Below, one piece after another: positions 24,007 through 34,700 of a stretch of 64,000 nucleotides of DNA. A program made the position numbers and the translations under genes. Numbering within the stretch: position 1 is the stretch's first letter; each line of letters begins with the position of its first letter. The DNA lies in assembly GCA_905178155.1 (NCBI GenBank), contig CAJINV010000007.1, positions 2,089,151 to 2,153,150 of the forward strand, read 5' to 3'. The stretch comes from Amoebophrya sp. A120. Taxonomy: Eukaryota > Sar > Dinophyceae > Syndiniales > Amoebophryaceae. Below the pieces are notes generated by a model. The model saw only the letters and a program-made list of their open reading frames with translations. It did not search any database and was not told the origin of the DNA.

Positions 24007-27000
24007 TCAAAATAGGCTTGGGTAGTGTCCTGTCTCCGCGATCCCGAACTTTGCTTTTCGCTCCGCCAGATCCCGCACCAGCCGCCCCCCGCGGATCGTG
24101 TCCGGGTGGGTGACCTCCGCCTCATACAGCCGGACCAGCGGGCCCTGAAGGCGCGCGAGCTTCGGTAGGAGCCAGTGGGTCAGAAAGGAGTGCCCGGATT
24201 GCAGGTACATTTCCTCCATGCGCTGAACGAAAAACTTCTTCTGTGCCTGCATCGGATGAAATAAATCCTCGTTTAACTGTGGAGAAGAACTGTTGTTGTC
24301 CTTTGTCTGCTGATCATTATGTGTAGGCAGGCTATCCTTATCGTCGAGTTCGGCGGCATAAAAATTTCCGAGGTTTCTCCTCCGCTGCGCATGCAGCTCC
24401 TGCACGCTCAGTGCCGCATTGCTGCTGCAAAGTCGCACCTCCCGCATGAACAGCTGCAGTTCCCGCCTCCGCAGCGCGCCATACTCGTCTTGCGCGCACG
24501 CCGCGAGTAGAAAGCGGTCCAAAATCTGGTTCGCACGAAACCGGTCTTGCAAGAGGCTGTACCCGAAAAAGGTAGCAGGGGAGGGGTCGTTCTCGAGAAT
24601 GCAGTGGAAGCCCTTGAGAAACGGGGAGTAGATATACAGGGCGGGAATCAGTCCTTCGCCAAGCGCATCAACGTGGTGCACCACCTCGGACTCCTTCTTT
24701 CCTACCGCAATGACGTCGCGGGATGAATTGTCGCCCCTTCTTGCTTTTATCTCGCTGTGCTCGTCACTTCTTGTCTGTCTTGTCGGCGACGTAACTTTCG
24801 TCGTGCCGCACTTTCCTATTGTGCGAACGTACGGAAGGTAGTCGGGCTGCTTGCCAAATCCCAAAGCGGTGATCGGCGGGAAGTGGGAAACTCGGTGCTG
24901 GAAGAAAAACGACACAACTGGCAGCTCTGAATTGGATTTTTGCGGTGGCGGATTATTTGCAACTGTAGAAGCCGAGGACATCGCAGGTTGCGGTTGGGGC
25001 CTTGATGTCGGGTCCGTCCGATCCTCCTTCTTATTTCCGAGGTCAGGACTCTTCGAACAAAACGTCCAACAAAACAACCAGTGATCCTTCGTAAGAATCA
25101 TAAACCGCCGGGAGCAGACAGCGACTGACTTGATGTTGTTCACCTTCGTCATCGTCCGAGCAGCAGATGATGAAGAGCCTGTCGTGCTGATACCTGCGTG
25201 CGGCGGTTGCGTGTGGGGTATCGTGTAGAACAAATCTTCCGCACCTAGTGCTGGTGGTTGTACTTCTCGCCCTGGTATGGCCGTATCTGTTGTTCCTTTA
25301 CCATGTTGCCCTATAATTCTCTCCCCGGTTTCCGTGTCGAAGAGGCAAAATTTGTCATCGTAAACCAGCAATGCGAATTTGGCGCAGACTGCCAAGGCCG
25401 ACGGCGCAGGTTCTACTCTCGTGATCCAGCTGGAGGATGGAGTGCTGCCCGTGCTTGCTTGCGCCGTTGTACTCGACGACGGTGTACCGGCACCACCCAG
25501 AGCGGCCGAATTTCCGCCTTGCTGCTCGGCTTTCGTTTTGTTCGCGGCTGCTGGTGTCGGTGGAAATTTCACCCCCGCGAGCTGACCGTCGGAGTAGAAC
25601 AAGTGCCAGCTTCGGTTTTCATCCGCTCCGTAGAGCTCTTGACTGCTGCTGGAGTGGTCACTTGCAGTTTTATGGTTCCTGATGTCTTGTGCAGCTACGT
25701 GGTCGCCCGCAGCGACGCCCCCACCCGCTGATGAACCAGCTTTAGTACCAGCAAAGCGAAGATGTTCATCTTGCGCACTTCTCTCCTTTTCGAACCTGGA
25801 CATGTCCAAGCGGGGCTGCGCCTTGCGATCCAGTCCCTGCGAATCCACGCCGGGGTGGTCTTTCAAAGCCGCGCGGACAAATTTCGCGGTCTCCTCCGGA
25901 TGCGAAGCTCCGGAATTCGCGACTACTTTCGCCAAGTACAGCATGTCCTCGGCGTTCTGGTGCGCGGGCCGAAACAAGGCCCGGTACTCCGCCTCGCTCA
26001 ATCGGTGAATCCAAGAAAAAAAAGATTGTAATGCGCAACACGCAATGTGATTGCGTCTGTCATGCTGGTCATGTGCCGTAAAAACCGTAAGGTCGAGCAT
26101 CTGCATTCAACACGTGCGTTTATTCATTTCTGTAGTTGATGTTGAAGTTGTACTATGTGGTGTGCGCATGACAGTTTTATTTTGCTGTCATGCCAGATTT
26201 AGCTCTAGCATCGAAAGAGCATACTACATTTTACAGCTTTTTTTTCTTGGATACGCTGCACCAGGTCCTTGCTGGAGAAAGTTGCGCCTGATGCAGCAGA
26301 CGACAACACACGACCAGCAGCCGTCCCAGCTCCGCCTGTGCCGGTTGTGTCCGCACAGAAATCTTCCGATTCAAAATCTTCACCCTCCGCAACAGTACTA
26401 CCACCCCGCCCGCCGAGCAGACTTTTCTCCACCGCCCTCTTTAGATGTCTTTCCGCCTGTTCCGCAGTCCACCCGCCCGCAGAGGAAAGAACCCGCTTTG
26501 CCCGTAGATTTTCCGCCAAAATTTTCATCTTCAAGAAAAAAATCGCCTGCTGCGCGTGCTGCTGCTTCTCCGAGCAGGGCTGCAGCCGCTTCGCGGCCTC
26601 GGACATGAAAAGTTGGCCGTCCAGCTCTGGATCAAATTGCGGGCCTCTCCCGAGGGCCTCCGCGAGACGGATGGTGTTTGAAGATGATGGGGAGCCGGCA
26701 GGTTTGGGTTTTGCTTGCTCGGGGGTCGTTTCATTTCCTTGTTCTGCCGCAGGTGTTCTCGCTGTAGAAGCGGAGGAGGACGTCGACCCGGATGGGTTTA
26801 CATTACCAGCACTACTTGTTCCAGAAGGCTTACCTCCCAGAAAGTTCTGCAGCTTTTTGAAAATTTCGACTCGCGTTCGTTGTCGGGCGCTAACCTTGTT
26901 GTCAACATCCGAGGTGCCCATGTTTACATCTGCTGTCGCTCTGGACGAAGATGATGCAGCTTTTGCGGTGCCCGCCTTCTTGTTGCCACTGCTTTCACTC

Positions 27001-27897
27001 GTTGCAACTGCTGTGCCAGCTTTTGCTTGTTTCGCAGATTTCTTGTTCACAGAAGACTGCTCGTGCTCCGCCGATGGTGCGACCTTTTTATCACCCCCCG
27101 TATTGATTGCCAAAATTGCTTGCAAATTAGCAATCTTCTCCGTTCTGGTTTTTCCCTCCGCTGCGATGAGTTGTCTGATTTGATAGTGAGCATCACCGGA
27201 CTCATCTTCCCCCGCCTCCTTCCTGTCGTCCAAGCACCAGGCCGCGAGCTGCGTCTGCAGCAAATCCATCTTGAACTTCGTCAAGTTTGGAATTTTGCCA
27301 AATTGCGACATCCGCCTGCGCTGGGCTACAGAGGTTTTGTTGGCTGTATCCTCCCGGTACCGCTGGAAGGCACCGGGGTCCTCCGGGTCCAGGGCTAGTA
27401 CGTCAGCGAAGTTCGCGCTCGGGTCAGCGTCGACCTGGTGAGTTGTCGAATTGGGTACCGAGAATGCAAATAGATAGTAAGTATGATCACCAAGCGACAG
27501 CGGGCTTGTTCACTCTCTTGCATTCAGGAACAAGATTAAGATCTTCATACATGATCAGGTAGAAGCATACCTCCTCTTCTTCGTCCTCTCCTGCATGCGC
27601 CGCGAAGCTTTGTTTCGCTTTCGTCCCATCTCCCTTCAACAACACTCCTCCTCTGCTGGAACTCGAGGCTTGTTGTCCAGCTGACGCCGAACGGTGTTTA
27701 ATACTATTCGTCTTGTTGATCTTCCCAGCTGCTGCACCCGAGGAGATTGTCGCTTTATTTCCAGATCCCAAGAGAACGCCGCCGCCGCTCTTGAGACCGG
27801 CTGCATCTTGCCCGAGCGCCGGTCCCTCATCCTCATCGTCAGAGGAATCCTCGATGATCTCCGCCTCAATGCGCCGCTTCTTCACTACGCCGGACAT
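24007..27897 (-). CDS. Unknown 1,167-residue protein, three exons
   Basis: Exons 27897-27571, 27434-26254 and 26002-24007 sum to 3,504 nt (1,167 aa plus stop). Intron 1 (27435-27570) is GT-AG; intron 2 is an introner. The N-terminus (MSGVVKKRRIEAEIIEDSSD) is basic then acidic, like nuclear proteins. A helical block follows ('QRRRMSQFGKIPNLTKF', 'LLQTQLAAWCL'), then a Ser/Ala-rich linker and a second helical block around the introner junction ('LVQRLSEAEYRALFRPAHQ'). The C-terminal half has beta-rich segments ('FALLVYDDKFCLFDTETGER', 'SVAVCSRRFMILTKDHWLF') that could be propeller blades, then a helical tail rich in Arg/Leu. No signal peptide or TM helix. I do not recognise the family; nuclear location is a guess from the N-terminus. 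Confidence 0.75.
26008..26253. mobile_element. Introner, poly-A-stem family (246 bp)
   Basis: Left end AATCCAAGAAAAAAAAG, right end complemented TATCCAAGAAAAAAAAG. Flanks CGGTG (26003-26007) and CGCTG (26254-26258) match 4 of 5. Removal joins 'KDLVQ' to 'RLSEAEYRALF' in frame (phase 2). Confidence 0.85.
27435..27570 (-). other. Canonical GT-AG intron
   Basis: Read on the minus strand, exon ..GAAGAGGAG is followed by GTATGCTTC and the intron ends CTCACCAG before GTCGACGCT. It is phase 0. Shows that ordinary spliceosomal introns coexist with introners in the same gene. Confidence 0.85.
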
Positions 27898-28721
27898 TTT
27901 CTTGCTTTATTTCGCGTAAGTAGTATGAGGTTGAGGACCACTTCTTTGCCTTTCAATTTGCGAGAGCAGTGGTAACTGCAGATGAGATCATCAGGCTCAA
28001 TTATTGCACATGTGCTGGAGGTACAACAGGTAAAAAGCGCGAGGTGGGGGAAGAAGGGTCGTGCGCACCAAATTCACAGCACAAGTCGTTCTAGTCTTCA
28101 CAAAGAAATGTCGCTGGCTGAAGTGAGCATGAACCTGAGTCAACGCTGGAGTAAAAAGAATTTCGGAAAAAAAAATATCTCGACGAGATTTTTGGGCAGA
28201 GTACTAAGCTCTTTCTGAAAGTAAACATCTTCGAGAATGAGGACCGTGACCAAGTTGCAACGACCATCATCCATGTTGAACCAGGACAAGGGCAGAGAAA
28301 GAACAATTAAGTACGAGGTCATGCGCCAGGTGGAATGCCTGGACAGCATGGCGATCCTACGTGCCTATCCTGGTTTTGATCGTTGATCTCAAGTCAAAAA
28401 ATAGAGGATCACACAGGATGTTGATGTCCACCAAAGGGAACAACATGATCTCGGAAAGCGCGAACATCATCGTGGTGCCAACACATATTTTTCCTTCGAT
28501 GTTGGTGCGAGTTTGGAGCAACTGATCATGATGATCGTGGTTAAAAACAATTGTGCATCGTACTATATGAACAGCGAACTACGCGGTCAGCAAGAGCAAA
28601 CCATGAACCAATACCAATCCCATACCCTACGCAAGTAGAGTCGTTTTGGTTTTTCTTTTTCTTCGTAGTAGCGTTTTTTTATTTCGATCCTTGACCATGA
28701 CCTCCGTGAATTTGCACCCTA
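27898..28721. other. Intergenic spacer
   Basis: About 0.8 kb between the NOP9 stop codon and the start of the unknown protein gene. AT-rich, with no recognised exon, RNA gene or repeat. Confidence 0.5.
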
Positions 28722-31700
28722 TTATAGCTCCTTCCTCTGCTTTTTCGCTTTTCCGTTTTTCCCGGAGGCGGCACCCGACGACCCAGTGCCTCCCGGCTGA
28801 AGAAAGGCAAGCACTTTCGCCAGACTGTCATCCACGCTTGCAGTTGCAACTCCAGTAGATGCGGCGGTACTGTTGTCCTTCGTCTGCTCGACGTCGCTTT
28901 TATTTCTCTCTCCCGCCGACGGTCCTGAATTTTTGCTGTTCCCGGCACTCCTGCGCTTGTTTGATGAATTCTTGTTTTCAGTTTCACCCGAGGCCGGCGT
29001 CGCAGTACCTGCTGTTGCAGAAGATCTATCTGTTTTTGACACAGAAATCTCGTGCGCAGCAACCACCGCAGCAGGCACGGCTTGCTCTGTCGCAGCATGT
29101 TCTGCACCGGCAAGAAGATCCTTCTGGGTCTTTATCTTTCCGCTTTTTTTCATCGTCTTTTTCTTTTCCCCAACGCTGGTTTTCGCAACAGGAGTTTTGC
29201 TGTCAGCATGATTGCCCTTCTTGTCCACCTTGGCCATGATCTTCTTCTTCAATTTCTCCCCAGCACCCGACGCCCCCCGTCCTCCTCGCGCTGATGAACC
29301 CGCCACCACGATGTCCCGGTCCAAAATGTCCGCGAAGACCTGTTTTTTCTTGTCCTGCATTTCGTGTTTGGTCTTCCACTCCACGTGTCGGGTTTTCCAT
29401 GCGTGCAGTTCGCAGCCCTTCCACACGGCGATGTTCTGCTCGCGGAGCTCTTTTTCAAACTTCACGAGGATCGTCGCAATTTGTTCCTTCTGCTTCGCCG
29501 AAGGCGCGTTCTTCCATGCGGCGGTGGCTACCCAGCCGGTCCGCCGCTGCAAAGCGAGGTGGACGAGAGGAATTATTTTTGTGGGAAAAGACTGAGGCTG
29601 AGAATGACTGCTGGCAGCGCCCCTGGATGCTCTTGTGCTTGTTGTGCCATTTCCTTCCTCCAGCAAGCCGCCAATCAGCTTCGTTTTCATGCTGCCATTG
29701 AGCAGGGGGGTTTTCAAAATTTCCTCCACCATGCGTGGCGCCTTCATCGCGAGGGGGAAGACAGCTGCTGCTAGCAGCTTGATCTCCTTCTCGGCGGTTA
29801 AAAACGGCACGCACTTATCCGGAAAGCTGAGCAACGCGTATCCTGTGCAAAAGTATCGCACTCGTATAAATCCGCTACTGGCATGCAAATAACTTATCAC
29901 CAACCTCTCACCAACTTATCGCCAATTTCCGACAGACCTTTTCACCAACTTCTCAAGAACCGTTGAGAAGTTGGTGTAGACCTCCGCATGCCGCGGTTGT
30001 TGCTTGGGAAGCTTGGCGCGGAGTTGAAATCCACACCAAGCCCCTACCAAGCCGTCTGAAGACGAATACCCCGGGCCCCGATTTGTGGCCGCGTGCGCAG
30101 TCACGAATCAGCCCCCGTGATCCTACTTCGGCCGCGGCCTCGCGCGCGGAAGTGCTAATCTTGTGGCAGATAGCTTGAAAACCTCTTGCAGCAGGAAACC
30201 TTATTCGAGCTCCTGCACATGAAAAGCACAACCTCTCCACGCACTCGTCAACAGTTTGAGTCTCTCGACGCATTTCGCGGCGAGCTTTAAACTTTTGGAG
30301 GCATCACGCAAAACTTGCGTGACGCCTCCAAAAGCTTGAAGCTCGGCGCGAAGTGCGTCGAGAAGCTGCTGAGAAGTGCGTAGAGAGGTTGTTGAGAAGT
30401 ACCAAAGGAGTTATAGCATTAATTGATGTAGGGAGCACGCACAATTGCATTTTTTGCAAAAACAAACAAGACGACGACGATGCTGGCAGTGTGCCCTTTA
30501 GCGGACTGCTGCGCGCTACTCCCTCCTCCAGCCCGAGAGCAGCTGAACGCCGATCCTCTATGGCGAACAGTTGATCTATACCATAAGGGCGCGGCTGTTA
30601 TAAGGCTAGGCTTTTTCGGACTTGGGTGTGGGCCACACTCTCACACACGTCGTTCAGGGGGGACCAAAAACGCACACACCGCAGCACTGAGCATAAGTGT
30701 AGGGCGGGTCTGGTCAGCGACCGAGCCGAGGCAATGAGCCTTGTTTTTTAGGTCCGGCGCGGGGAGCACTTAAGCTCCACAGCGGCTCGGTCGCTAAAGC
30801 TCGAGCACCGGACCCGCTGCGTATGCCATGACGCAGCACATACATGAACGACGTCCCACAGTCAGTGATTACTTCTGGACGAGCTTGGCCAGAAGAAGCA
30901 CGCACCGACCTCCCAAGCCGGCACATGGATCCTTTCCCTGCTAAGTTTTTGGTTGTAAAGTGAGACCAGGGAACGCCCCCCGGAGACAGCGCGACTCACT
31001 TGCCTACTAGCGTACTAGCGCATAGAGCTAACGAGCGGCCCTCAAATCGCTGCCATTCGCCTTTTCGGCTAAAGCAAAAGGGAGGACGAGTGCTCCATAC
31101 AAAAACGCATGTACTGTAGTTCGCTTCTTGCCACGCACAACTCCACGCCGTGGAGCTGTGCATCATGCAAACTGTGGCCATTCGCTCACACAAGGATACC
31201 CGTAAGCACGCGGCAGGACCTGGCGACGGCGCAGACAAGGAGACATCCTGGCGACAAGGTCCCACCTTGCGCCAGGGAGAAAGATGACACGAGCAGGAGG
31301 GACGGGCGCGCCATGTGCGTTGACACGCGTTTTTTGTTTTCGCTCCTGGGCTTTGCCCTTTGAGTTTTTCGCTCGTTCTTGCCGAACAGAACAACTGCGC
31401 CTGGCTGCTTGTAGGTCCCTTTCTGGTGCCTTATGTTTTTCTTTTGCTCTTTGGCTTTCCTTGGTGAAACAGTATCGCTTCCCTGTTTCATGAAGAGGAA
31501 GAAGTAGTGTCTGTTTTGCAGTAGAAGTAGTGTCTTTTTCGAAGATGTAGCTTTTTGGAAGAGGTTTAATTTTTGAAGTAGAAGAAGTTGCTTGCTCAGA
31601 AAAGCGACTTCCATGGTCCTCGTCTGAACTTGGACCCCGGCGAGTCGCGGAAAAACGACCCTATCTTGGGGCTCTCTTCCCGGCTCTCCTGCGTTTCCTG

Positions 31701-34700
31701 TGCCGCCTGCTTCTCGGGTGCTGGGTCGTTTCCTGGCGTCGCTGGTTCCGGACTTCGAAGCTCACCCCAGTCCCCCGAGTTGCTCCGCGCCCGTTTGCGG
31801 TTTTTCCCTGTCCCTTTCGTGCCTGGGGGCCCCGAGCTCGAGGATGATGAGCTGGACGCGCTGGGTGGTTCGTCCACCTCCAGCATCTTGCTAAGGGATT
31901 TTGCAAGCGCGTCCTCGTCAAGGTGGTCCCAGCCTTGCGGGTGGAATTTGTTTTTTATCTGTTCGGCGTTCTCTTCCCACCATGGCTGGTCTTCCCCTTT
32001 GGCCTGTTTTTCCTGCGCCCGTGCTAGTATGCCGCTGCTTGCCTGTGCGCCGTGCGCGGCCGCCTCGCTCAGGTTTTGCGCTTGCTCCTGGTTGCCTAGC
32101 AGTGCTGCTGTGAGGAATTCCGTGCGCTCGCGCCTGCTCATTTCCGGCCAACGCTGTACCGGTTCGAACTTGAAGGCATCTTCACCATAGTCAAAAACAG
32201 GCCAGTCGGCGTAGCAGTCGTGGTCAGCTACATTCACTACCGTCAGACCGGTAGAGATCACGGGGGGCGCTGTGGCAGTCACCCATGATCTGTCTTCGTC
32301 CGCGTCGTACTTACGCTGCTTTATTACCACGCGTCCGAGCTTTTGCACCGCTTCGATTCTTTCTACCAGCGCGAGCACAATCCCTAGGCCCCTGCGCAGT
32401 GGGCCCCGTGTTTTGATCCAGAGCCTGCGGCAGTCTTCTAGCCGGAAGCAGACCTTGGTCGTTTGAGGCCAGGACGCTATGGAATCCATAAGCACTATCG
32501 CGCTGTTGCAGTAGGCTGCGAAGCGCTGCTCTTCCTCTCTTTCCTCGGTCTCGAGGTGCGCGCCGTTGGTCTTTGCCGCCAGCACCGGGATACCTTTGCC
32601 CATTTTCTCCATTTCGCAGGCTACTGTCGTGCCTACGTCTGTGTGGACGACTATGGACACCGTCTTCGTGGTGTGTGCCTTCGCTTGTGGGTCGACGAGT
32701 TCGGAACGGTCCGGAACTATTCCGCACGCCCGCAGGTCGGAAGAGCGTGGCAGGCGTGTGCTTGCTCCGTCGACAAGTGCTGTGACCAGTGCTAGGTCCG
32801 CCCGTCGTCGATTTTCGATTGCAGCTGTGTCAGCTTCGTTGACTCCCGCCAGACCTTCGCCCAAGATGCGCACCGGGAAAGTCGCCCATCTAACCAGTCC
32901 ATCCATGTCCGTAAGGATGTTCTTTTGGGAGAGTCCTCTCAAAATTTTTGTTCCTAGGAGGAAGGGGTCGACTAGTGCGAGGGCGTTCGCTGAAAAAATG
33001 ACTCGGTAGAACGTCTCCGGCGTTGTTCCCGCGACTTCGTTAAGCTTTTTCCAACACTCACTTCGGAAGCCCAGTGCTTGCGCTATGGATGTTGACATTT
33101 CTGTCAAGAGTTCCGCCCAGTCGCCCGGGGTCAGAACTAGACGCAGCGCCGGCAAGATGTACACTAGCGGGGCTATGTAGAACGTCATCACTGTCCATCT
33201 TAGTTTCTCGCCCGAGATCTTCTCCCGCATTGAGTTGACACCACGCGCGCGGTCAGGTGTTGCGCGAAGCCTATCGACGACGCCAGCTGCTTTCGTAGGG
33301 TCAAGCGTTGCTCCTCCACGCTCGTCAGCTTTATCAGCACGCCAAGGATTTTCGTCATTTTCTTGCGCTGAAAGCGGACGCCGAATGGCGTAAAAGCGTT
33401 TACCAAAGCGCGGGCCTCCTGCTCCGGCGCTGATGTGAGCATCTCGCACTTACTCGGAGCCAAGAACTGGCTTTCAGCTCTGTAGATCTGTTCGTAGCTT
33501 TTACTGATCTCCCGCAGCAAGGACAGCACCAGGTCTGTATCACTCTTGTGAAAGCGTAGGACTAGTGTGCCATCATTCATCAACAAACTGCACGGCCAAG
33601 ACCTGGCGCTTTTGCTGCGATGCTTCCGATTCTTCTAGCTTTCCTTCGTACACGACTAGTCGCACTTTTCTTGCGCCGCGCTTTTCTCGTTCCTTTTTTC
33701 GGCGATACCCGGTCGACAAGCCGCCCTGCAGCCGAGGATCCAGGAAAATCTCGTCAACTTCTTCTGCTACTTTGTACGGTGGGAAGGACGTGTCCAGTTC
33801 AGCTGTCTTGTAGTTCTGGCGGATTTTCCACCTTAGGCGATCCTTGGCGCCTTGGATTTTTTCCTTTGCAACTCGTCCCTCTGTGTCGAAACACTCCTGA
33901 GGGAAGTCGTGGATCGCTTCCACGCCTGGCATATACAACAATACCCCCGCGAGCATCGTTTCCACCGCGCCCTGAACCATATCGCGATGGTGGAGCACTT
34001 TGCCGTGGACATCTCCGTTGCGGAGGTAGATCTCCTTTTTCCAAGTCATCATCGCAACTAGCTTGATAAAGACTGGGTGAAGTCTGGCTCGTCTGTACGC
34101 TCGAATTGCGCTGGGTAGTGCGATGCTGTTGTAGTAGTTGCTTGCATCCAGACCGATCAAAACCTTTCGCCAAATATCCTCTACCGCGGCCGCTGCGCTG
34201 TGTGTGTTCGCGGTGCTGCTGCTGCTCGCGCTGGAGCTCGCCGCCGCTGCGGGTGGGTTTGTATCTGGCTGCTGCCCGGGTTGCGATCCCTGGCCCGATT
34301 GATTCGCCACGTCTTCGTCACCCTGCATAAGGCCTTCGCCAAAACACGCTTCCAAGATCTGCCAGACCGTGACGGCGCACGAGGCCGCGGGCTTTCCTGC
34401 CGCTCCCGCCTTCGTGAAGCTGTCCCCGAGATCAGCTACGCGCGTCATAAAATAGGCCAGGTAGCCCATCAACACACGCATGACAGCTGTGCCGCGGATG
34501 ACGGTGCGAAATTTCTTGACATCTTTCGTTGGGACGCCAGACTTTCGCAAGATTTCGACCTCTGTAGCTGCTAACGCTGGCGGGAGGTCGATATCTTCCA
34601 TCCCCGGCAGCCAAGGGCTTGTCGCGATCTGCGCGAGGAAGCTCGTATACCCGTTGGCCAGGTTGTCGAGCTGTGCGTCAGTCAGCGACTGAAAAGCCTT

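Noticed and set aside
28722-29903. Separate gene with its own ATG at 29903
   Set aside because: The first part of that frame lies inside the introner's terminal repeat; joining from 29833 to the exon at 36460 gives an in-frame NOP9 C-terminus instead.
33200-33586. Programmed ribosomal frameshift in the LINE
   Set aside because: A second break near 33245 and the 5' truncation point to a decayed copy, so mutation is the simpler explanation; other copies would be needed to argue otherwise.
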